From assembly GCA_036927565.1 (NCBI GenBank), contig JAYESD010000001.1:136637415-136701414 (forward strand): a DNA stretch of 64,000 bases. The letters run 5' to 3'. The notes beneath the pieces were generated by a model, which did not search any database, was not told where the DNA came from, and worked only from the letters and a program-made list of their open reading frames with translations. The DNA comes from Tuctoria greenei. Its lineage: Eukaryota > Streptophyta > Magnoliopsida > Poales > Poaceae. Positions 1-9,383 of the stretch are shown here, in pieces (positions within the stretch are counted from its first letter, which is position 1; each line of letters begins with the position of its first letter). A program made the position numbers and the translations under genes.

Positions 1-1749
1 AAAGCTGAAGACCTTATTGAGAATATGGTGTCCAACATGGGATGGAACGATGAGCGTCCCCATACCCGACAGCGAGGCATGCACACCTTGCAGGAGGTGG
101 ACATGATCGCTGCAAAATTGGACCTCCTAATGAACAAAATAGATGGACAAGCTAGTGGTGAAGTGTTTGGCAATGCCTATGCCCTAGACTCTCACATCAC
201 GTGTGAAGTTTGTGGCATCATGGGTCATATGGGCAATGATTGCCCAGAAACTCGTGAGGATGCCCTATACCTCACCAACAACGGAAATTTCAACAACAAC
301 AATGGCTATCGTCCAGGAGGTCAAGGGTGGGGTCAACAACGCCCATTCTTTCAAGGAGGGTACAACAACAATGGCAACCTTGGAAATCAGCCCAACTTGA
401 GAGAACTTGCCATTAGCCAGCTCAAGATCAACGAGGCCCTATCCAAGAAGCTGTCAGCTAATGACAAGACCCTAGAGAATATCAATGCAAAGATTGAAGG
501 ACTATCCTCAGCATTCAAGAATCAACAAAGCTTCAACAAGATGTTGGAGACTCAATTGGCACAACTTGCTGCAGTTGTCCCTACATTAGAAAACAACAAA
601 ATTTCGGGGCAGCCAGAAGCCCCAGTGGAGAATGTCAGCACAGTGGTTACGAGAGGAGGAAAGACCACTCGTGACCCACCATATCCCACACAAGAAAAGA
701 GGACAACTGAGCCAGAGAAGGAGGATGTCCCAAGTGAATTACTTGGTGAGAAAATGGCCAAACACTTTGAAGACACCAACTTATTGCCATTCCCTCACAG
801 ACAAAGGAAGCCCACAGTGGATGAGCAATTCAACTGTTTTGTTGAGATCATCCAAAAGATCCACATCAATGTGCCCTTGATTGATGCGATGCAAGTACCC
901 ACTTATGCTAGCTATCTCAAGGACAAATAGAACAACAAACGGCCATTGCCCACCACTGAGGTCGTCAAGCTTACGGAAGACTGCAGTGCAGCCATCCTCA
1001 ATAGGCTTCTTGAAAAGAAGAAGGACCCTGGATGTCCTACCATTTCATGCTCAGTTGGGGCTCACCACTTTGACAAGGCACTTTGTGATTTCGGAGCAAG
1101 TGTTAGTGTGATGCCCAAGGTTGTGTTTGACTAGCTGAACTTCACAGAGCTGACTCCAACACCGATGCAGCTACAACTGGCTGACTCTTCAGTCCGTTAT
1201 CCAGCAGGTATTGCTGAAGACGTCCCGGTAAAGATTTTGAACTGCTTCATACCTTTGGATTTTGTGGTGCTCGACATGGACACTGTGAAAGATACACCAC
1301 TCATTCTTGGGCGTCCATTCCTAAGCAATGCAAAAGCTCGCATAGATGTGGGAGCTGGAGAAATCCACTTCCATATCAATGGCAAGGAGGAAAAGTTTAA
1401 CTTTCGGCATAGACCAGAACAATGCTCCATGATTCGAATCAAGTATGGGCCGAATTATAAACACATCAGAGAGGTCGAAGTCACACCTCCAAAGGTGGAC
1501 TCACTCATATGCATTCATGAGACGATTAATCTACAAGGAGAATTCGTCATTTCGACCACGCTGATATCCAAAGGCGACGGAATCATCTGTACCTTCCTGA
1601 AGGCCCAAGTCCACCAAGCCGCCAAAGAAGGAATGGCGGAAGAAGCAAGACAAGCCGTCCAAGCCCATCCCTCTAGGCCCGGATGTGAAATGAAGACGGA
1701 GGAATGTCCATCTCATCGGACGGTGGTGAGACCTACGCCAATAGGTTAA
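1..1749 (+). pseudogene. Athila-like gag-protease, two in-frame stops
   Basis: One frame runs from base 1 to a stop at 1747-1749, broken by TAG at 928-930 and TAG at 1132-1134. A CCHC zinc knuckle (C-x2-C-x4-H-x4-C) is encoded at 202-243 and is followed by an Asn/Gly-rich linker. A coiled-coil-like segment lies around 400-570. The protease region has ALCDFGASVSVMP near 1078-1115, where DFGA stands in place of the usual D-S/T-G-A. As I know the family, Athila proteases often carry DLGA there, so this is close to type. A second protease block (LILGRPFL) lies near 1300-1323. Both stops are TAG where a Gln codon (CAG) fits. The frame ends after a charged tail, with no reverse transcriptase following. 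The start of gag is outside the window. Confidence 0.85.
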
Positions 1750-2416
1750 ATTGGTAGTTATCTCACTTTATTTTTCTTTCTTTCTTTTCCCACCCCATTT
1801 GGATTTTTCCCATTGCATATTTGATTTTTCCTAGCAAGTTGAGAATCTTATATTCTCAACTATCATTTTTCTTTCTTTCTTTTCAAAAGAAAATTTTTTA
1901 GTGGATTTGAAAAAATAATTTTATTTGAAAAAAACAAATTTTTTGAGCTGCACATGTGGCATTTCACCAACGTGCTAACTTTATAGCTGTTGGGGAGCCA
2001 TTTGCCAAAAAGGGAAACAGGGGGGCCACCTGTCAGGTCGGACAAACCCCTTGGTCGGCCGAACAGAAAGTGGAGCCAATTTGGCTCCCCTTCCTCCAAC
2101 GGCTACATTTCGAACCCCAAGTGACTGTTGGAGGGTGTACCCTATAAATTGTGGCCGTAAGGAGCACCTCTCTTCACACACCACATCATTTTACACCTCC
2201 CCAAGTCACTCTCTAGCTCACCTTGTTTTTCTTGCTCTTCATTGCAACACTCTTGCTCAAATCCATCCCCAAAAAGATTTTCTTTTGTTTGCATTTGCAT
2301 TTTACATTCAAGCTTTCAAGAGGAGAAAATTCGTTGAGAGTTTTGTTTTCCAAACATCGCTTCTTTCCGGATTTTTCTCGCCTTGTTTTGTTCTTGCTTG
2401 TTGAACTCAAAAAGAC
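1750..2416 (+). promoter_or_regulatory. non-coding stretch with an internal promoter-like site
   Basis: This stretch sits exactly where pol should be. A TATA-like CCTATAAATTG occurs near 2141-2151. It is followed by a pyrimidine- and CA-rich leader and then by the ATG of the next ORF at 2417. Upstream, at 2030-2070, is a GTCGGCC/GGCCGAAC-containing segment. The 3' LTR has a similar GTCGGCC-rich segment near 5660-5695, upstream of its own AATAAATAGG box near 5803. The resemblance in layout suggests a second promoter for the downstream ORF, or a remnant of another LTR. I saw no LTR-type ends here. Confidence 0.45.
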
Positions 2417-3936
2417 ATGAAGAGGTTGTTCGGAAAGAGGAAGGGGGCTGCAAGCTCAAGCCATGGTGAAGGTTCTAGTGCACGCCTCTCTTCCATGGGT
2501 ACAAGCCCAAGGAGGAGAAGTGTGTGTGAGGACACTCCCATGGAAGAAAGAGGCAACCCACACCAACTTCTTCATGACAATGACCTCGAAATATGAAGCG
2601 AAGTTGAAGATCAAGCACGCAAGCTTCTCCAAGATCGTGAGTTCCGCCACACCAAGGCTTACGATCCACATTTGATCTCCAAAATAGGTATGGACTCTGA
2701 ATTCCTTTCCATTTGGCCTGCAATTGGATTTGATGACTTTGCTCACATAGAAGAGAAAGGTTCACGCCTTCTCACTATACAATTCCTTTGCATGCTAAGA
2801 ATAGGATTTGATGGTATTTCTTTTAGATTATTTCAAAAAGAATACAACATCCTATGGAAAGAATTTGGTAGCATCCTAGGCTTCCATAAACTTTGCTAGA
2901 TTTAGACAATTTGCCTAAGTTTAACAAACAAAGTTTTTGGCATGAGCTAACTAGTGAGGTCACATGTAGGGCTCCTAGGAATAGACACATCCAAAACCCT
3001 ACCTTACGCTTCATGCATAGATGGGTGGCTATGACTATGTTCCCTAGGGGAGATGTTAGGGTTGTGCAAGATGATGAATTGAGAATTTTGTTTGCCATGA
3101 CTAAAAAGATAAAAGTTGCTCCAGTCAAGGCCATGATGACACAATGGTTAGATTACATTTCAAAATCAGGACCAATTGAATGCACTTCATTGATTACTCA
3201 TATTGCTGAAAGGGTAGGAGTACTTAAATACTCTTCATTTGAATATATTGAAACTGAAAGAGAATTAATTGATGAAGACTATTTAGTGCAAGGACATACC
3301 CTTAAGAATGATCAAGATGGGTCCTTGATATTTTTCTATCCTGGCTTTGTCAATGAAATTTGGTTACCTAACACAAATTTTCATTTGTACAAATGTCGGA
3401 GGCTAACCATTAACCTTCTTCCCCTTGAGGAAGCAAGAATAAGTAATGTCTCTGGCAGGGTAACAAGGAATCATGCGAGGGCTGCAGCCACAGGCATGCC
3501 ACCAATAATCTCTCCGGTCCATGAATACCAAGAGGAAGAGAACCCAACGGGTTATGCACCCAGATGGACTCAACCTCCGATGTATGAGACTGGGGGATCA
3601 TCTTGACAAGAATGGCAAAGGGATCCACCCTTATCCACTTCAAGCTCTAGCAGCTTGCCCCCAACGTCCATGAGAGGACGTCGTTCCTTTTCGGCTAGAA
3701 GTCATCATGACTATAGCCAAGGAATGATGGACCTCACTAGACGTATGGGAGAACTTGAAGTGAGAACGAGTGACATCTACAGCACCCTCTAGGAGCATGT
3801 TCAAGGTACCCAGGATTGGCAACAACACATGGATGCTCAATTCACTGACTTCAACACGGCGCTACAACAACAACAAGATGATCTTGCAGCGTACTTCCGT
3901 CATCAAGGGTTCAACCCTTATCACGGAGGTAGTTGA
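2417..3936 (+). pseudogene. ATHILA-type ORF (ORF1/env-position protein), broken
   Basis: The frame opens at ATG 2417 with a basic, serine-rich N terminus. It is broken by TGA at 2594-2596, a frameshift close to 2890-2897, TGA at 3604-3606 and TAG at 3790-3792, and ends at TGA 3934-3936. The conserved core lies about 2935-3390 (WHELT near 2938; LRFMHRWVAMTMFPRGD near 3006-3054; FYPGF near 3343). It resembles the Athila ORF-1 domain that I recall as PF03078. Its function is not established; in Athila elements the ORF after pol is sometimes called env-like, but I see no signal peptide or transmembrane segment. Gln-rich repeats occur near 3865-3880. The stop lies only a few bases before a polypurine tract. 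Confidence 0.75.
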
Positions 3937-3940
3937 AGAA

Positions 3941-3955
3941 CAAGCTTGGGGGAGG
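3941..3955 (+). promoter_or_regulatory. first polypurine-tract-like site
   Basis: CAAGCTTGGGGGAGG follows the stop of the ATHILA-type ORF. It is almost the same as the tract that abuts the 3' LTR at 5301-5317. Two copies 1.36 kb apart suggest either an additional plus-strand primer or a duplicated terminal segment. Confidence 0.6.
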
Positions 3956-5300
3956 ACCCCCACTTAAGGTAACATGTATCACATTTCTTGCATATTTATT
4001 TTCCATCCATCCATCATCCACCTTGAATTTAAAAATAAATAAATAAATAATATATAGGTTAGATTTGCTTTCATCAAATAAAGATGTGCGGTAAGAATGA
4101 TTTAAGAATTCACATAGATGAAATGATGAATAGTTGCTCTGTTTTATTTTCCTAAGTCTCTAGTTTACAATTTGCTACTCTTCGAATGTTGCTTTCATTG
4201 GTTTGAAATACTTTTATCTTAATTTGGAAGTCGTGGGTAGCAAAAGCTTAATCTAATTCTAGGTTGTTGTAAGGCTAGAATTGGTAATAGGACTACTAGT
4301 ACTGGTTTGAAAGTAAAACTTAGATTTCCGGAGAAATTCCAAAAAGATTTAAGTTTCCCTCAATTGATTGGAAATACCTACCAAAGTCATATGATGTTCA
4401 TACATAGACAACATCTTATGCATATGCTATTTGCTTTCACATTGAGCCTAGTCAAACTAGTATAGACCTATGTGAGAAATCATTCAACTCTTTTTGAATT
4501 CAAGACTTCACTTGCACGTGCTATACTTCTACACTAGAAGTAAGAAAAACGTCCATCATATCCACCATACCATAATAAAAAGAGAAACTCCATGTTATTC
4601 ATGTTTAGCACTCTCTTCAAAAATTCATTACAAAGAAAGGGGGTAGAAGACATGGCTACAAAAAGAAAATGAAAAAAAAAACATGCTTACATCATAAGCA
4701 TGAGAAAAAAAAGGGAAGAAAGGTAGCCATGTTTCATGCCTGCAAAAGAAAGAGTGATTATACTAAAAAGGAGTTATCTCAAGTATCCACATCCACTTCA
4801 ACTCCATCACACATGCACTAGTCTTGAATCAAAAAGTTTTGATTTGAATTCTCCTAAGGCTTACTCTTTTGACTTAGCAATATATGTGATGCAAATATAC
4901 CTACTTACTTTCCTTACCAAGCTCCACATACAAGCCATATCCAATGAGTAGGAATAGTAGAGGCACAATACTTTGATGAGGAAATATTTCCACTATCCAC
5001 AAAGGAGTGACTGAGAGAATCAAATTGAGGTACTTAATATCTAAACTGAATTCTCCTGGGTTTAAGTGAACTTGATTTCTAGGCTATGTTTGCCCCATTT
5101 GCTATTCTACCTTTCAACTTCTCATGAATATGAGAAAGCATAAGCCCCATGCTAACTTAAGAAGGGTAGAGTATCATAGCCAATTTCTGCAATACTAGGT
5201 AGAGTATCTTGTTGTGCATTAGATACTTTTGAAAATAAGACATTGTAGCAACTCCTGATCATCAACCTAAAATCTTGACTTTGCTCGGGGCGAGCAAAGG
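3956..5300 (+). other. A/T-rich non-coding spacer between the two polypurine tracts
   Basis: No credible coding frame. It contains an ATAA-type microsatellite near 4031-4050 and, at 4651-4731, two nested short inverted repeats. The outer arms CATGGCTAC (4651-4659) and GTAGCCATG (4723-4731) enclose inner arms CATGCTTA (4682-4689) and TAAGCATG (4695-4702). The spacers between them are A/G-rich. Confidence 0.6.
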
Positions 5301-5317
5301 ATAAGCTTGGGGGAGTT
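5301..5317 (+). promoter_or_regulatory. polypurine tract of the Athila-like element
   Basis: ATAAGCTTGGGGGAGTT lies directly before the LTR start TGTTGACGG. This is the expected place for plus-strand priming. Confidence 0.85.
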
Positions 5318-6994
5318 TGTTGACGGTTGTTATATACCAATTTCATCTGTTAATTTAACTCAATTATGTGAAGGATTTGTCATTGCTTGCACACATCACC
5401 TTTCTATCTAACCCAATTCCACTAGGACTTGGAGAAATATGTGTATGCAGCATTTTATGCAGAAAATGAGGAAATATAGAGGGACCAATCCTATAAAATA
5501 TCATACCAGCCAATCAGGCGATGACACGTGGCATCCCATGGATCAAATGGCCCACAAACAGAAGTATCCGATGAGATCCAACGGTGTTGCACCCATATAC
5601 ATCAAGGGGACCCACTTGGTAGCCACCTGGAGAAAGCACACGAGAATTGGTGCCTTGACCAGGTCGGCCAAACCAGGGGTTCGGCCGACCTCTTCCTGGC
5701 GCCAAACTCGGTCAAACTCCACGTGTTGGCTCCTCCTGGCTCCCTGGAGTCAATGGTGACTGATTCGCGCGCTTTTGGTGGCGGGAACCGACCTCAACAC
5801 TAGAATAAATAGGACCCCCTACCACTCACTTCAACACACACCACTTGAGCTTCATCTCTATTGTATACACTATCATCCATAGTCTTAGAGGAGTTAGGTT
5901 GTAGAGAGGAGAGTCTCTAGTCCCAAGTCCATATTGGGAAAGGAGTAAGGAGTCTCTCTCTTCCCAATCCAACATTGGGAAAGGTATGGCTCATGTATTC
6001 TTTCTTGTATTTGTGACTTTATGCATAATAAAGATAGTATCTTTAGTCTCTACTTATACATATACTTGGGCAAAGCGTTTCTTGTTTGATTGTGGAGTCC
6101 ATGTATGTGGAAGGTATAGCTTCCATGACTGTTTCATCATGAACATATCTCATTATCATAGAACCTATAGAACCCCACTATAGTCTAGTTAATTATAACA
6201 TAATTAGGTTAGTATGAATAATTATGTTGTGTATCAACATTGGTTCAATGATGATTCAATTCATTGCCTTAGGATGGATTGTGCCCAGGCTCTTAAGGTA
6301 ATTACTTAATATGCTAGCATGGTGCTAGGATAGCTAAGTAGCATTGGATGTCTCGTAGACCCACGGATTTAAGAGGTAGGCAGTAGATGGTGACAGCCCT
6401 ATCTGTCCTTTGTAATCCTCCACGTTCGGCTATGCCACAGGCTCTTGGCAGGAGTCGCCCTAGTATTGCTAGGGGTAAGCCCGTTCCCAATGTGTTGAAC
6501 CACATAGCATAAGTATTCACTATTGATCTAGCTTATGAATAATTAGTTTAGACTATGTATATGTACAATAGAGCATAGTAGGAGTACCTCCATAACTCTC
6601 AACCTTAACTAACCTCTAGGATCCTTTTTACCCCCCTTAGACTTGAAAGCTTTTGTGTGTGTCACACTACCTCCAATATTATTTTACCCATCCTTACTAG
6701 ATCCTTACCTAGATCTTTCTACCCATTTCATTTGATGAATGATTGTTATATCTCTACCCCGCTTCCTTTGGGATCAAATAAATGACACCCTTGGGAATAC
6801 TCGTAAGGGGAAATGCTACAATGATATCTCCGTGCGCTTGCGAAATTCACTCTGTGATCCAATAAAACAGTTAACAAGCATTTCTGACACATCAATTGGA
6901 TATGCTTAGTTAATGGTGCGTAAGTAATACCAACAAGCATTTCTGGCACTATTGCCTAGGATGATTTGTTAGTATACCTTAGGAGCCGTCAACA
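5318..6994 (+). repeat. 3' LTR of the Athila-like element (1677 bp)
   Basis: It begins TGTTGACGG and ends CCGTCAACA, a perfect 9-base terminal inverted pair. A TATA-like AATAAATAGG lies near 5803, followed by a CA-rich leader. AATAAA occurs near 6028. About 40 bases after it, at 6069-6099, is a 31-base stretch identical to one in the Tekay LTRs of this window. No long reading frame is convincing. The short frames inside the LTR look like noise. Confidence 0.9.
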
Positions 6995-7153
6995 CACAGC
7001 CCCTTAATCAAGAGCCGCCACATGTCCATGTTGTCAGGGGCCTGCCGTTCGTCAACCTGCCAAAATACAAGTTTGAAAAATCCTCGCGGGGGGGCAAGAT
7101 GAAGGCCCCACCGGCAGGATCGTCGCCTCTCCCGAGGTGTGCCCGGGGGCCAC

Positions 7154-8239
7154 TATCATTCCTTGCAAATCGGGTACCCCCGCGTACAAGCATGAAGCAG
7201 CTCTAGACCCTGCCTCCCCACTGAGGCGGGCTTTGGGACTGCCGCATCTTTAGGAGCTTCGGGCCCTGCTGAGGCGAGCTCTGGTGCTACCACATTTCCA
7301 GATTCTTTGGACCCTGCCCCCTAGTGAGATGGGCTCCAGTGCTGCCATGTGTCCAGCGGCTCTAGACCCTGCCTCCCTGCTGAGGCGGCCTCCAGTGCTA
7401 CCATGTGTCCAGCAGCTCTGGACCATGGCTCACCACTGAGGTGGGCTTTGGTGCTGCCATGTGTCCAGCGACTCCGGACTGTGCCTCCCTGCTGAGGTGG
7501 GCTCTAGTGTTTCCACGTGTCCTACGGATCTGGACCCTACCTCCTTGCTGAGGCGGGCTCTGGTGCTGCCACGTGTTTGGCCACCCATTGTGAGTGGTAG
7601 GCATCGAGAGTAAAGGGAGTTATGCCCTGTTCTATCGCACATTTAAGACTCGCACATTCCCAAGGCGCACATCGCGCAGCGCATGCCTCTATCAGGTGCC
7701 ACAGTGCCTAGTCCATTCGTAGTGATGTTGCAACAATGCAGCGCCGTGAAGTAGGACACGGCGAAATGACAGGATGGGACATTCTCCACCATCATCAACA
7801 TCTATGCTTAGCCACTGGCGTTCGGTGCGATAGGTTATCACGTCTTTACTCCACTGTCAGTGTGCGCTACAAGTAATCATAAGTACCCTATGTTTTGCAT
7901 AGGATGAAGATCACCTCGGGGCCACCTATCGGGCCCTGAGTCTTTGTGTAATTGCCTGGCCTTGGACTATAAAAGGATCGGATGGCCATTGACATAAACA
8001 ACTTCTCTTACACACAATTCATTCTAGGCTCAAGAATACACACGAGCTCAGATAGCAATATAGCACACACTCTCGTGGATGTAGGGTGTTAAGCTCTGGC
8101 GGCCCTAACAACATAAATCTCGGTGTTCACCATCTTCTTCCTACTCAATGCTTTAGAGAATTAGCTCCTCCAAACAACGAACCTCTACGGGCTGCTCCAG
8201 TCGCAGTACCAGGTGAAGTGTCATATCCACACTTCGACC
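7154..8239 (+). repeat. Tat-type LTR (1086 bp), decayed
   Basis: TATA box TATAAAAGG at 7968-7976. Downstream, the U5 region (about 8080-8115) carries the GTGG-ATGTAGGGTGTTA and GGCCCTAAC signature. This resembles the GGAGTAGGGT and CCCGAACC signature seen in the other Tat LTRs of the window (near 9050, 40580 and 45345). The U3 part is a tandem array (separate entry). The end resembles that of the solo LTR at 8263-9212. Confidence 0.7.
7195..7590 (+). repeat. degenerate tandem array, about 7 units of about 55 bp
   Basis: Units share the pattern GACCCTGCCTCCCTGCTGAG, then GCGGGCTCTGGTGCTGCCA, then a CGTG/TGTGTCC box. Unit starts lie near 7206, 7264, 7311, 7365, 7420, 7477 and 7531. Each unit ends in a CCACGTG-like box, often read as CCATGTG, which fits CpG decay. 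It lies upstream of the TATA box at 7968, in U3. Confidence 0.8.
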
Positions 8240-8262
8240 GTACCTAATTCTTTAATTCCACT

Positions 8263-9212
8263 TGTCGGTACCCTATAGATGGGGTACCCTCGCACATAAG
8301 ATGAAGACACCAAGGCATGTCCGGAGCCGCCATGTGTCCCGTGGGAACCAAGACCTCAGCCTCCCACAGATTGAGCTCCGGTGCTGCCACGTAAGCCTTA
8401 AAGATGGGACTTGGCCCCTCCGGTGCGACGGGCTCCCGAGATGCCACATGTAAGGACGGGACCATATCCAACCTTGGGGGAATGCCCCCAGTACAGCCAC
8501 GTAGCACAGAGCGCAAGGACCAACCCCCCCCCCCCCCCCCCCCCCCACAAGGGAAAGGGCCCAGAGAATCCCGACGTTGCCGCGTGTACCGCGGCTCACC
8601 TCGGACGTTAAGATGTGGGTGTCCATGGATGGTGCGCCTTGCTCAAGTCGCACATTGAAGACACGCACCCACCTCCAATGCTGAATGCGGAGCACGCCAA
8701 CGGTCAGAGACCGCTACGACCAATCACATCCAGTGAAAGTGCCGAAGGCCTACCCCACTTGGCCAAGTGGGTACAAGCCGACGGGACACCTTCTGCCACC
8801 GTCAGCAACGGCGCGTGGGCTACTGACAAGAGAGGAGGCAAGATGGTGAGTCTTCACTGCGTCAGTCCAGAAAGCTTGTGCAAGAAGCCTTAGACCTTAG
8901 GATAAGATCATCCTGGGACCACCTGTCGGGCCCCAGGAGCCCACTTGTAAGGTGTCTGGTCTTGTCTATAAAAGGCTCGGACTGCCACCGTTACAAGGTA
9001 TCCACACATCAATCATCACACACACACATACAAGCAATACCACTCACCGTGGAGTAAGGTGTTACACTCCCTGCAGCTCGAACCACGTAACCACTGTCTC
9101 ATACTTCCATCCACTAGAACACTTGATTGAGGCCTAAGCCCGGCCGAACAAAGAACCTCCGTGTGCTGCCCCTTAGCAGATCCGCGAGAAGTGTCGCTCT
9201 AACACTTCGACA
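8263..9212 (+). mobile_element. solo Tat-type LTR (950 bp) with 5-bp TSD
   Basis: Begins TGTCGGTACC and ends CTTCGACA. It is flanked by CCACT on both sides (8258-8262 and 9213-9217). The empty site is represented by the related LTR copy at 20486-20520 (AATTCTACTCAT). TATA box TATAAAAGG at 8967-8975. The U5 signature (CCGTGGAGTAAGGTGTTAC) lies near 9048-9066. A solo LTR of this kind normally arises by recombination between the two LTRs of one element. A run of 23 C lies inside it at 8524-8546. Confidence 0.92.
8524..8546 (+). repeat. homopolymer run (C)23
   Basis: Twenty-three consecutive C within the solo LTR. The minus-strand relative near 41190 has only six G at the matching place, so this run has expanded. 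It could also be a sequencing or assembly artefact in length. Confidence 0.9.
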
Positions 9213-9383
9213 CCACTCATATGCTAATCATTCTCCAAACTATTTATAAATTTCTTAACGTTCAATTTTGGGCATCATGTTTTCATTAACATTAATCATT
9301 CGATTTGACTTTCTTATTCAACTTCAAAAATTTGAAGTCCGTATATTCGCATTCCCGCTCTTTTCCAAATGTGGGCTTTTACA
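9213..9383 (-). repeat. start of the 3' LTR of element F
   Basis: Aligns by eye along its whole length with 20507-20676, the start of the 5' LTR of the same element. It shares CATCATGT…CATTAACATT and GTGGGCTTTTACA at the boundary. A further piece, 8240-8262, lies on the other side of the solo LTR. Confidence 0.85.

Larger units (their letters stand above)
1..6994 (+). mobile_element. Athila-like Ty3/gypsy element, 3' part
   Basis: The 5' LTR and the start of gag lie outside the window. Order seen: gag with a zinc knuckle, aspartic protease, promoter-like non-coding stretch, ATHILA-type ORF, polypurine tract, non-coding spacer, second polypurine tract, 3' LTR. Reverse transcriptase, RNase H and integrase, which Athila elements normally carry after the protease, are absent. 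This is therefore a non-autonomous or internally deleted member. The LTR ends are a clean inverted pair (TGTTGACGG at 5318, CCGTCAACA ending at 6994). The five bases after the LTR, CACAG at 6995-6999, are the candidate target-site duplication; its partner is outside the window. Confidence 0.85.
6995..8239 (+). mobile_element. 3' end of a Tat-like gypsy element (element A)
   Basis: 6995-7153 is the 3' end of the internal region and closes with a purine/GC tract ending GGGGGCCAC. It is followed by an LTR at 7154-8239. The same arrangement (…AGGGGCCAC then TGTCGGTACC) occurs in reverse complement at 41461-41480. The LTR start is decayed (TATC for TGTC), as is the last base (CTTCGACC for CTTCGACA). 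The next bases, GTACC at 8240-8244, also occur at the matching place of the uninterrupted Tekay LTR copy near 20487. That supports insertion of this Tat element into the Tekay LTR. The rest of the element lies left of the Athila-like insertion, outside the window. Confidence 0.7.

Noticed and set aside
2893..3606. Stand-alone 237-codon gene
   Set aside because: It is the central part of the broken ATHILA ORF. Its apparent start is not an ATG, and the frame continues upstream after a one-base shift.
7195..7590. CRISPR-like spaced repeats
   Set aside because: Units are degenerate, contiguous and about 55 bp, without unique spacers. This is a eukaryotic LTR promoter array.
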